This document shows positions 1-7,435 of a stretch of DNA of 64,000 nucleotides, in pieces; the first letter of the stretch is position 1; the number at the start of each line of letters is the position of its first letter. The notes beneath the pieces were generated by a model. It was not told the DNA's origin. It ran no database searches and worked only from the letters and a program-made list of their open reading frames with translations. This DNA is from Companilactobacillus sp. Its GTDB lineage: Bacteria > Bacillota > Bacilli > Lactobacillales > Lactobacillaceae. The DNA is taken from contig NZ_JAKVLR010000001.1 in assembly GCF_022484265.1 (NCBI RefSeq), positions 1,860,001 through 1,924,000 on the forward strand, given 5' to 3'. Both the position numbers and the translations under genes were made by a program.

Positions 1-849
1 CACAAAATCGAAGCTATCGTAGCGACATTAGTCGCAGTTATCCTATTAGTATTCGCCTATGAAGTTTATCTAGCTAAGCCAGATGCTTTAGGAATTATCG
101 ATGGATACGTTCCAAAGGTGGATATTTTAACTAATCAACCTATGCTATACATGGCTTTAGGTATCGTTGGTGCTACGGTTATGCCACATGATCTGTATTT
201 AGGTTCATCAATTTCTCAGACCCGTAAGTACGACATCAATGATGAAAAATCTGTTAAAAAAACAATCAAGTTTACCGTTGCTGATTCCAATATCCAATTG
301 ACTATTGCCTTTGTTGTTAACAGTTTGCTCTTAATTTTAGGTGCTGCACTGTTTTATGGAACAAAGAGTGACTTAGGTCGTTTCGTTGACTTGTTCAATG
401 CCTTGAGCGATTCAAAGATCGTTGGTGCTATTGCCAGTCCAATGCTCAGTATGCTTTTTGCCATCGCACTGTTGGCATCTGGTCAAAGTTCAACTATCAC
501 TGGTACGCTAGCTGGTCAGTTGATCATGGAAGGATTTATCCATTTGAGAATGCCTTTGTGGGCACAAAGACTATTGACTCGTCTGATTTCGATCACGCCT
601 GTGCTTGGGTTTGCGATTTACTACCACGGAAACGAAGCAAAGATCGAAAGTTTGCTGACGTTCTCGCAGGTGTTCTTGTCAATCGCATTGCCATTCGCGA
701 TGATTCCGCTGATCATGTTTACCAGCAATAAAGATCTGATGGGAAGATTTGTTAATAGACCATGGGTCAAGTATCTTTCCTGGATAATTGCCGTAGTCCT
801 AATAATCCTAAACATCCAACTAATTTGGAGTACGTTGGCGCAATTGTAA
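1..849 (+). CDS. mntH: Nramp-family Mn2+/Fe2+ transporter MntH, 5' end cut by window
   Basis: The reading frame is open from base 1, so the true start lies upstream; 282 C-terminal residues are visible. The family consists of proton-coupled symporters that import Mn2+ (and Fe2+) across the cytoplasmic membrane. The sequence shows the Nramp TM6 signature as MPHDLYLGSS (the family consensus is MPHN, so Asn is replaced by Asp here), followed by at least five further hydrophobic helices, including one holding ASGQSSTITGT. The C-terminal half looks complete and the gene ends at a strong terminator. A second, more divergent Nramp-like protein lies at 10347-11582. Family assignment is secure; the metal is inferred. 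Confidence 0.9.
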   Translation, partial: HKIEAIVATLVAVILLVFAYEVYLAKPDALGIIDGYVPKVDILTNQPMLYMALGIVGATVMPHDLYLGSSISQTRKYDINDEKSVKKTIKFTVADSNIQLTIAFVVNSLLLILGAALFYGTKSDLGRFVDLFNALSDSKIVGAIASPMLSMLFAIALLASGQSSTITGTLAGQLIMEGFIHLRMPLWAQRLLTRLISITPVLGFAIYYHGNEAKIESLLTFSQVFLSIALPFAMIPLIMFTSNKDLMGRFVNRPWVKYLSWIIAVVLIILNIQLIWSTLAQL

Positions 850-865
850 AAGTTAAAGCTAAAAT

Positions 866-901
866 TCAAGTTCAAACCTTTTGTGGGTTTGGACTTTTTT
901 T
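866..901 (+). terminator. Rho-independent terminator of the Nramp gene
   Basis: A stem (AAGTTCAAACC with GGGTTTGGACTT, some G-U pairs) closes a short loop and is followed by a run of T, 17 bases after the mntH stop codon. Confidence 0.85.
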
Positions 902-919
902 GTTGCCGTATGAGGGCCG

Positions 920-1084
920 GTGCAGGGTGAAAATCGATTACCTCTGGCCGGAACAATGTGGAGACACTTTGAGCTATTTTCACAAACCGAAAACATCTCA
1001 AAGCTGCCTCTTATTGTAAGCCGGCGTCATCGCCGGCCAACAATAATATCACATTTGGGCCAGTCATCGATTTTCACCCTGCAC
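920..1084. repeat. Cloverleaf-like inverted-repeat element, copy 1
   Basis: The ends are a perfect 19-bp inverted repeat (GTGCAGGGTGAAAATCGAT at 920-938, its complement at 1066-1084). The outer stem can extend inward through GGCC and AATGTG blocks. Inside are two further hairpins: A at about 967-1003 (CTTTGAG...CTCAAAG) and B at about 1013-1045 (TATTGT...GCCGGCG-TCAT-CGCCGGC...ACAATA). The plan is therefore an outer stem with two arms. Both internal arms recur, reverse-complemented, in the element at 1446-1601. I see no coding potential. It could be a palindromic mobile element (REP or MITE type) or the gene of a structured RNA. Confidence 0.7.
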
Positions 1085-1280
1085 CTAAACAGAGTCAGTT
1101 CAAGAACTCGAAAAATGGCAGTTGAAGCTTGTTTTTAATTTTACAAGAGGCCACCTAACTCAGATATTTTGATGTTGGATGAGTTATTGGGACACTCTTT
1201 GTTGAAATCGGAAGTATGTAATTTTGGTGGTCACGAAAATTTGAAGGGAGCACAAATAATCAAGTTTTCTAATATTGACT

Positions 1281-1351
1281 CCAAACTAGTTTGGCGGCCG
1301 AGAGGCCTTTTCTGCGAGTGAAACACGCAGAAAAAACCACCTCGACCGCAA
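1281..1351. repeat. Palindrome and long hairpin between the two cloverleaf elements
   Basis: A perfect 14-bp palindrome CCAAACTAGTTTGG (1281-1294) overlaps a long imperfect hairpin (1291-1351). In the hairpin, TTGGCGGCCGAGAGG and TCTGCG pair with CGCAGA and CCACCTCGACCGCAA around an AGTGAAACA loop. A weaker outer pairing joins TTTGGTGGTC (about 1224) to GGACTACCAAA (about 1357-1367), and another inverted repeat lies at about 1375-1406. I find no convincing gene in 850-1716; these structures fill much of it. Confidence 0.6.
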
Positions 1352-1445
1352 AGATGGGACTACCAAATAAGTTTATTGAAGAATAGGTTGCATACCTTAT
1401 TTCAACAAATACTTATGGAGTTTGACCTAACTCATACTAGGTGGA

Positions 1446-1601
1446 GGGCGGAAAGCGATGCCCGGCTCAGTAGTGGGGTGATTGTTTGCCGGCGATGACG
1501 ACGGCTTACAATCAAATTCAGCTTTGAGATTTTTTCGGGCTTTGAAAAAAGCTCAAAGTGGATTCACTACGTTCCAGACGAAAGGCAATCGCTTTCCGCC
1601 C
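1446..1601. repeat. Cloverleaf-like inverted-repeat element, copy 2 (opposite orientation)
   Basis: The outer 14-bp inverted repeat is GGGCGGAAAGCGAT (1446-1459) with its complement at 1588-1601, with inner support from GTAGTG/CACTAC. Hairpin B' (about 1479-1512) contains GCCGGCGATGACGACGGC and hairpin A' (about 1521-1558) pairs CTTTGAGATTTTTTC with GAAAAAAGCTCAAAG. Read on the minus strand, the order A-B and the loop sequences match copy 1, while the outer stems differ in sequence but still pair. The internal arms are thus conserved and the closing stem is conserved in structure only. Confidence 0.7.
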
Positions 1602-1642
1602 GGAACCAGCAGTGAACCGACTACCCTAAATCAAAAACGAAC

Positions 1643-1676
1643 ACAAAAAAGGAGCTACGATATAAATCGCAGCTCC
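1643..1676 (-). terminator. Terminator of the Pip-like gene
   Basis: GGAGCTACGAT and ATCGCAGCTCC form an 11-bp stem with one mismatch. On the minus strand it is followed by a T run, 41 bases beyond the stop codon at 1717. Confidence 0.85.
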
Positions 1677-1716
1677 AATATAAAGGTCTTGAACTTAATA
1701 ACTTGAACTAAGGAAC

Positions 1717-4314
1717 TTATACCAATGAATGCTCCTCAGCTTCCTTAGTAAAATCAATCTTCTTAATACGTGAACGTCTTCTAATATAGAACAACATAGT
1801 CAATCCCATAAAGACAAGCATGATAGCTAATAAAATCAACATCTCAGGCCATGCCGAATTTCCAGTCATCAACGAATCTCTCAAACCAGAAACAGAATAT
1901 GACATCGGCAACCAAGGATTGATAGCGTTAAAGAATCCGTCCGACAATTGGATCGGATACGTTCCGGCTGATCCACCAAGTTGTAGAACCAGTAAGATCA
2001 TACTCAAGAACGCACCGACTTTTCCGAAGACTAAGTTCAGCCAGGAGACTATCTCCATAAAGGTCAAACCAGTCAGGAAGATAACTAATAAGGTTGCAAA
2101 TGGGTGAATTGGATCTAATCCATCGATCAATCTTAATAGTAAGTAAACGGTGATACTTTCTAGAGCTGCAAAGCCTGTCTTAAGTGAGGCTTTACTTGCC
2201 CACCAAGCCATACCGCTGTGTGGGTATTTTCTTGGTGTATAAAGGTCAAACATCAAGTTAAATGCTAAAGCACCAACGAATAATGATACAGAGATCATAT
2301 AAGGAGCCATACCAGTACCATTGTTTGGTGCGTGGTCACGCTCTGTATGCGAAGTCTTAGTTGGATTAGCAACTTGTGCGTAGGTCAACTTAGTTGGATC
2401 TACTTTCGACTTTTTCGCACCGTTCGCTAATTGGGTCGTTAATTCAGTTGTACCGTCATTTAATTGTGTTAAACCTGTGCCCATTTGAGTTGAGCCAGAT
2501 TGCAATTGTGAGGCACCACTTGAAATTTGTGTAGCGCCACTAGCTAATTGGCTAGCACCTGAAGTGATAGTCGAGCCATTGGCATCTAATTGTGCTAAGC
2601 CAGAATTTAATTGGTTAGCACCTGTACTTAATTGTGAGATACCACTAGTTAAGGTAGGTACTTGGCTATTTAACTGAGCTAGTCCACTATTCAAGGAACC
2701 TGCACCGCTATTTAAGGCGGCTGAGTTGTTCATCAAAGCAATTGTTCCAGCTGAAACTTGGCCAGCACCACTGGCTAATTCATTGCTGCTTGATTGTAAG
2801 CTGTTGATACCAGTTGTTAGTTGACCCATTCCAGCGTTTGCTTGTTGGATAGAACCAGTCAATTGAGCTGAAGCAGCAGCTAATTGTTGAATAACAGTAG
2901 TCATATCTGATGACGCACCGCTACGACTAGTTGTAGTCGTTTGAGTTGTTTGACCAGATATCAAGTCATTTAGGTCAGCACTTAAAGTATTTGCGGAACT
3001 CTTTAGAGCACTGTTATCTGTAGTAGTTGTCGTATTGCCAGTTGAAGAACTGTCGACAGCTGCTAGGATGGCTGCTTTTTGATCAGCAGTTAAGCCTTGT
3101 TGATCTGCCGCAGCAGCAACATTTTCTCTGACGTTTGAAGTCGAGGAACTAGTCGTTGAACCACTTTGGTTATCGATCTCTTGTTGCAACTGTGCTAGAT
3201 CAGCTTTTACAGTTGCAGCTTGCGATGAGCTATTGCCATCTAATTGGCTGGAAACTGTATTGATGGTGTCACTAGTACTATTTAATTGACTAGCGCTGGT
3301 ACTGCCATTTGCCAATGCCTGCAACTGTTCAGTCAATTGGTTGCTGGCATTGTAAATTTGTCCCATGCCACCATTTAAAGTGGCTGCACTATCTGCTAAA
3401 GTGCCTGCACCGTTAGCAAGTTGCGTGCTACCGGAACTTAAAGATGAAGCTCCAGAGTTAACTTGACTAACGCCGTTAGTGTAACTAGAAATTCCTGAAG
3501 CTAAAGTACTGCTTCCAGATGCTAGCTGTCCGACGCCACTTGAAAGGGTGCCGGTACTGCTGTTTAATTGGTTCAATCCAGTGGCCAGAGTTTGGCTACC
3601 GGAAGCAGCGGAAGAAACGCCGCTGATATAAGTACTTAACCCACTATTTAAAGTGTTAGCTCCATCTTCAAAAGTTAAAGTACTTGATGCTAACTGATCT
3701 AGGCCTGTAGTCATCTGATCATTAGCTGAGGACAATTGGGTTGCCCCGTTGCCTAATTTCTTACTTCCGTTTGAAGCTGTCTTCATACCATTGCTTAATT
3801 GTTTGATTGAAGAAAACATTGTTTTAGCGTAGGTATTAGTAACTTGTTCGGAAACGTTTCGAGCCACTGTTGCAGCGGCTGACGAAGTCATTTTTGAAGC
3901 CACGTAGTTGTGACCAGCACTTGTTTCATAATTTAAAACCATTTTCTTAGGTTTCTTATTTAACAAGGTAGTCGCATTTTTAGAAAAGCCCTTTGGTATC
4001 GTGATGACCATGTAATACTTACCAGTATTTAGACCATCGTGGGCTTTTTTCGAATCCACAATTTGAAAGTCCATTGCATCGGATTTTTTCAAGTTCTTGG
4101 TTAGATCTTTCCCGACATCTAACTTAGTTCCTTGATATTTGACTGACTTGTCGTAATTGACCACAGCCACGGGGATATTGTTCAACTCTCCATATGGATC
4201 CCACATGGATTTGAGGAACGTAACCGCATATATAGAAGGAATGAAAACAATCGCAATGAGGACAATCGTCATGAATCGGTGCTTTTTCAGGTATTCCCAT
4301 TCTGCACGGATCAT
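1717..4314 (-). CDS. YhgE/Pip family membrane protein with long heptad-repeat ectodomain
   Basis: The start at 4314 gives MIRAEWEYLKKHRF and has AGAGGAA just upstream; an upstream in-frame Met lacks such a site. The 865-residue protein has one N-terminal membrane helix (about 13-34), a large extracytoplasmic part, and about six C-terminal helices after residue 670, the architecture of the phage infection protein/YhgE family (ABC-2-like fold). Residues about 165-640 are built from 7-residue units of the form L-x-S-G-x-x-Q, interrupted by a Ser/Thr/Gln-rich stretch, and probably make a long helical rod. Family members act as phage receptors or in export; the role here is unknown. It is divergent from a TetR gene with a palindrome between them. 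Confidence 0.85.
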   Translation of the reverse strand: MIRAEWEYLKKHRFMTIVLIAIVFIPSIYAVTFLKSMWDPYGELNNIPVAVVNYDKSVKYQGTKLDVGKDLTKNLKKSDAMDFQIVDSKKAHDGLNTGKYYMVITIPKGFSKNATTLLNKKPKKMVLNYETSAGHNYVASKMTSSAAATVARNVSEQVTNTYAKTMFSSIKQLSNGMKTASNGSKKLGNGATQLSSANDQMTTGLDQLASSTLTFEDGANTLNSGLSTYISGVSSAASGSQTLATGLNQLNSSTGTLSSGVGQLASGSSTLASGISSYTNGVSQVNSGASSLSSGSTQLANGAGTLADSAATLNGGMGQIYNASNQLTEQLQALANGSTSASQLNSTSDTINTVSSQLDGNSSSQAATVKADLAQLQQEIDNQSGSTTSSSTSNVRENVAAAADQQGLTADQKAAILAAVDSSSTGNTTTTTDNSALKSSANTLSADLNDLISGQTTQTTTTSRSGASSDMTTVIQQLAAASAQLTGSIQQANAGMGQLTTGINSLQSSSNELASGAGQVSAGTIALMNNSAALNSGAGSLNSGLAQLNSQVPTLTSGISQLSTGANQLNSGLAQLDANGSTITSGASQLASGATQISSGASQLQSGSTQMGTGLTQLNDGTTELTTQLANGAKKSKVDPTKLTYAQVANPTKTSHTERDHAPNNGTGMAPYMISVSLFVGALAFNLMFDLYTPRKYPHSGMAWWASKASLKTGFAALESITVYLLLRLIDGLDPIHPFATLLVIFLTGLTFMEIVSWLNLVFGKVGAFLSMILLVLQLGGSAGTYPIQLSDGFFNAINPWLPMSYSVSGLRDSLMTGNSAWPEMLILLAIMLVFMGLTMLFYIRRRSRIKKIDFTKEAEEHSLV

Positions 4315-4345
4315 AAAAAAATTCCTCTTTTTCTCAAAAATATAA

Positions 4346-4360
4346 TACACATAGTGTGTA
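4346..4360. promoter_or_regulatory. Candidate TetR operator between the Pip-like gene and the TetR gene
   Basis: TACACATAGTGTGTA has perfect 6-bp arms (TACACA/TGTGTA) around a 3-bp spacer. It lies in the divergent promoter region, 32 bases upstream of the Pip-like start. TetR-family regulators usually bind such a palindrome and control the divergent gene and themselves; binding is inferred. Confidence 0.55.
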
Positions 4361-4456
4361 GTAATGATAATATAAGGTATATCAATAAATTTCAACCACA
4401 AATATATGAAATTTGGTAATTAAAATTATTTTTCTAATATAGGAGCTGTGCAAATC

Positions 4457-5023
4457 ATGACAGTTGATAAAAGAGTTATTAGAACTGATAAAGCTTTAAA
4501 GAATGCGTTCCGCGATTTAGCCAAGACGACGAGCTATCAAGAATTGACAGTTAAAAAGTTGACTGAGACCGCTGGTATCAACCGAAAGACGTTCTATTTG
4601 CATTACGATTCGATCGAAGATTTCATGAATACTTTCGTTGATGAATTATCTGATGAGTTGTTGAGATTGATAACAGTTCATCCTTTCACTAACGATGAAG
4701 CAGGTCATGGAGAAATATTTGATTCATTGTTTAATTTATTTTCACAGTCACGAGAATTTTTCACCTTCATTCTGACTTCAGATGAATATAGCTTTTTATC
4801 GAGAAAGGTAGAAAACAAAGTTGCCGTTGGTTTTTCAGAAGCAATCGAAAAATCCTTCAGCATTTCTCACGATGAAGCCTTCATCTGTGCTAGTTTTATG
4901 ATTCGAAATGTAACGATGCTGTTTAGAATGTATGACCGCGGACAAGTTGGTCTAACAAAACAAGAGTTCAAGGACTATCTAGTCCGTTTGGATCACAGTG
5001 GTCTACAAACATTTCTGAAGTAA
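4457..5023 (+). CDS. TetR/AcrR family transcriptional regulator
   Basis: The start is set at ATG 4457, 11 bases after AGGAG (4441-4445); the GTG at 4448 is only two bases from that site. The 188-residue product has an N-terminal TetR helix-turn-helix (LTVKKLTETAGINRKTFYLHY, ending in the FYxHY block) and an all-helical ligand-binding half with no recognised signature. It is transcribed away from the Pip-like gene and is probably its repressor, acting at the palindrome 4346-4360. A terminator follows directly, so it is monocistronic. The ligand is unknown. Confidence 0.88.
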   Translation: MTVDKRVIRTDKALKNAFRDLAKTTSYQELTVKKLTETAGINRKTFYLHYDSIEDFMNTFVDELSDELLRLITVHPFTNDEAGHGEIFDSLFNLFSQSREFFTFILTSDEYSFLSRKVENKVAVGFSEAIEKSFSISHDEAFICASFMIRNVTMLFRMYDRGQVGLTKQEFKDYLVRLDHSGLQTFLK

Positions 5024-5056
5024 ACGACTGATATAACTAATAATAATTATAACCCG

Positions 5057-5092
5057 GCTATCTAATGATATATACATTAGATAGCTTTTTTA
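5057..5092 (+). terminator. Terminator of the TetR gene
   Basis: A perfect 11-bp stem, GCTATCTAATG with CATTAGATAGC, is followed by TTTTTT. The stretch 5093-5264 after it is very AT-rich and probably holds the promoter of the following operon; I see no other structure in it. Confidence 0.88.
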
Positions 5093-5264
5093 ATGAAATC
5101 AATTTTAATTTTTTTAAAATATATTTTTTATACCTGCTCTAAAGCCTATGCCAAATAGTGGTGGAAGCCTTATTGGTATGGTTGGTAAATTTCTATCATT
5201 GAATGATGGTAAAAATAATATTACAATTAATTTAATTTATTTCTAATTTTAGGAGGAAACAGTA

Positions 5265-5999
5265 ATGGATTATTCTTATTTTCAAATAAGCGAGCAGTCT
5301 TTGGAAGTCGAGTTCCCCGAACAGATCAACGTTGAAGAAAATAAAATAATTCAATCTGTAGCTCGTGAAATGATTGCCGAAAAGGCAGTCGGGGTCACGG
5401 GCGTCATACCTGCCTATCACACGTTAACTATTAACTATGATTTCGACTTAACTTCTTACAAAGATTTAGTGGATCAAGTTGATGAGATTATTGCTAATTT
5501 AAATGAACAACCAAAAACGGGCAGAACAATTATTGAGCTGCCCGTTTGTTATATCCAAAAATTCGGTCCAGACCTACAAGATGTGGCTGATTTTGGAAAA
5601 ATGAGCGTCGACGAATTGATCAAAATGCATTCTGAAACTGATTACTTCATATATATGATGGGATTTTTGCCAGGGTTTGCCTACATGGGTTCGGTTCCCA
5701 AACAAATTGCTATGCCGAGATTAAAAATCCCGAGAAAAAGTATTGCTCCTGGAAGTGTCGGCATTGCGGGTGAACAAACGGGGATGTATCCCGTTGAATC
5801 TCCTGGTGGATGGCGCCTGTTAGGTAGAACGCCGGTCAAATTGTATGACCCCGCTTTACCGACATTGAAATATCAGTCTGGAGATTATGTTCGATTTGTT
5901 CCGATCGATGAATCAGATTATGAACGAATTCAAAAGCTGGATGCAGCTGGTAAGTATCAACTAAATGTGATCAAGGAAGGTGGCAAGAACAATGGCTAA
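5265..5999 (+). CDS. pxpB: 5-oxoprolinase subunit PxpB (KipI/AHS1 domain)
   Basis: The 244-residue protein starts at ATG 5265 behind AGGAGG. It carries the family blocks MMGFLPGFAYMGSVP and APGSVGIAGEQTGMYP followed by SPGGWRLLGRTP. PxpB and PxpC form the complex that, with PxpA, hydrolyses 5-oxoproline to glutamate using ATP in many bacteria. PxpB was formerly known as KipI, the B. subtilis KinA inhibitor. It is the first gene of an operon that also encodes biotin carboxylase and carrier subunits. Its AHS1 fold is also half of the carboxyltransferase domain of urea carboxylase, which gives a second possible reading of the operon. It overlaps pxpC by 8 bases. Confidence 0.9.
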   Translation: MDYSYFQISEQSLEVEFPEQINVEENKIIQSVAREMIAEKAVGVTGVIPAYHTLTINYDFDLTSYKDLVDQVDEIIANLNEQPKTGRTIIELPVCYIQKFGPDLQDVADFGKMSVDELIKMHSETDYFIYMMGFLPGFAYMGSVPKQIAMPRLKIPRKSIAPGSVGIAGEQTGMYPVESPGGWRLLGRTPVKLYDPALPTLKYQSGDYVRFVPIDESDYERIQKLDAAGKYQLNVIKEGGKNNG

Positions 6000-7008
6000 T
6001 TTTGCAAAAGTAATTAACCCCGGACTTTCGACCACTGTTCAAGACCTTGGTCGACCTGCACATCAGATCGAAGGTTTTCCTGAATCTGGTGCGATGGATA
6101 AATTCAATTACAAACTCGGCAACTTGTTAGTCAATAATCATCGTAATTCAGCTTCACTGGAGTTTGTTTTAATGGGACCGACCTTAAAATTCAACTGCGA
6201 TTCATTTATTGCAATTACTGGTGGAAAAGTTGACGCCAAGCTAAATGACAAAGTTATTCCGCAAAATGAAGTCGTGGAAGTCGCTGCCGGATCAATTTTA
6301 GAGATTGGCCCACTATCAACCGGAAACTACGGCTATTTAGCTTTTTCAAATGGTGGGGTAATTAGTCAACCAGTCCTCGATAGTCGCTCTACGACGCTGA
6401 GAACGGAAATGGGCGGTATTGATGGACGGGCATTGCAAGCTGGTGACAATATTCCGATTCGCGATAGCGTTGTGATGCCGAGTCTTCAAACTAGGAAAAT
6501 TGATTATCGATTCGAACCGATCAATGAGATTCGTTTTGTTAAAGGACCCCATTGGGAGATGTTTTCTAAAAAAGCTCAGGAACAGTTCGTTTCTCAGCAG
6601 TATCAAATTTCTGAACAGATCGATCGTATGGGTTACCGCTTAAATGGCGAGTCGCTGGAAGTTCCTAGTCAAAGCTTATTATCCGAAGGAACTGTTTTTG
6701 GAAATATTCAGATCACGCGTGATGGCAGTCCAATCGTGTTATTGGCCGACCGCCAAACGACTGGTGGCTATCCAGTGATTGGAACTGTTATTCGTGCGGA
6801 TCTAAATCGATTCGTGCAATTCAAATCAGGACGTAATTTTAAATTTATTGAAACAGACATGGAATCAGCTACTAAAGCGTTAGTTGAGCAACAAAAGGTT
6901 TTAAATGATACCTATGAAAAATGGTATGCCGGTCGCTACGTTGAACCGATCGGACCAATTAGAAGAGATGCAATTAAAATCGCTCGCTTGATTCGAGCTA
7001 ACAAGTAG
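5992..7008 (+). CDS. pxpC: 5-oxoprolinase subunit PxpC (KipA/AHS2 domain)
   Basis: ATG 5992 is preferred over the in-frame GTG at 5980 because it has AGGAAGG upstream at a better distance and overlaps the pxpB stop by 8 bases, typical of translational coupling. The 338-residue product shows PGLSTTVQDLGRP near the N terminus, SGAMD, and RQTTGGYPVIGTV, all conserved in PxpC/KipA and in the AHS2 part of urea carboxylase. It should form a heteromeric complex with PxpB in the cytoplasm. The biotin carrier gene follows after a short gap. Confidence 0.9.
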   Translation: MANFAKVINPGLSTTVQDLGRPAHQIEGFPESGAMDKFNYKLGNLLVNNHRNSASLEFVLMGPTLKFNCDSFIAITGGKVDAKLNDKVIPQNEVVEVAAGSILEIGPLSTGNYGYLAFSNGGVISQPVLDSRSTTLRTEMGGIDGRALQAGDNIPIRDSVVMPSLQTRKIDYRFEPINEIRFVKGPHWEMFSKKAQEQFVSQQYQISEQIDRMGYRLNGESLEVPSQSLLSEGTVFGNIQITRDGSPIVLLADRQTTGGYPVIGTVIRADLNRFVQFKSGRNFKFIETDMESATKALVEQQKVLNDTYEKWYAGRYVEPIGPIRRDAIKIARLIRANK

Positions 7009-7022
7009 AAGGGATGAACACA

Positions 7023-7427
7023 ATGGAATTAGATAGAGTTAAAGAACTGATCAAGTTGTTAAATGAGTCAGAGTTAAGTCATTTGGAGATCGATGACAAG
7101 CAGGGACACATTATTTTGGAAAAAAATCTTACCGTCGCTGCTTCTGAACCTGCTCCAGTAGCTGAAACTCAGGTCAAGTCAACTGATGACGCCAAAGTTA
7201 TCAAGGCGCCATTTGTTGGGACTTTCTACACTTCTGAACAACCTGATAAAGCTCCACTGATTCAACCTGGAGATACGGTTAAAAAGGGTCAAGCTGTTGG
7301 TATTATTGAAGCGATGAAGATGATGAATGAAGTTAAATCAGATGTCGACGGAGTGATCGATAAAATTTTGGTAACTAATGGTGATGCTGTTGAGTATGAT
7401 CAACCATTATTCACCTTGAAAGACTGA
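7023..7427 (+). CDS. Biotin carboxyl carrier protein (AccB-like)
   Basis: ATG 7023 is chosen because the purine-rich site AGAAGGG lies about 8 bases upstream; ATG 7014 would be too close. The 134-residue protein has a short N-terminal helical part, a Pro/Ala linker and a biotinyl domain with the attachment motif EAMKMMNEV; the lysine is about residue 99. It resembles AccB of acetyl-CoA carboxylase, but no accA or accD gene is near. The partner is the carboxylase encoded 8 bases downstream, and the likely acceptor enzyme is PxpB/PxpC. Biotinylation presumably uses a ligase such as that encoded at 11574-12353. Confidence 0.9.
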   Translation: MELDRVKELIKLLNESELSHLEIDDKQGHIILEKNLTVAASEPAPVAETQVKSTDDAKVIKAPFVGTFYTSEQPDKAPLIQPGDTVKKGQAVGIIEAMKMMNEVKSDVDGVIDKILVTNGDAVEYDQPLFTLKD

Positions 7428-7435
7428 GGTGCACA

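Noticed and set aside
621..1138. Short open frames across the first intergenic region on both strands
   Set aside because: They run through palindromes and the terminator, lack ribosome binding sites and show no protein pattern.
850..1716. Assigning this region to a known large structured RNA class such as GOLLD or ROOL
   Set aside because: Structure density is suggestive, but I cannot match any conserved motif, and two opposed copies of one module argue for a DNA-level duplication.
5093..5264. Riboswitch before the 5-oxoproline operon
   Set aside because: The stretch is AT-rich with no stable conserved stem that I can recognise.
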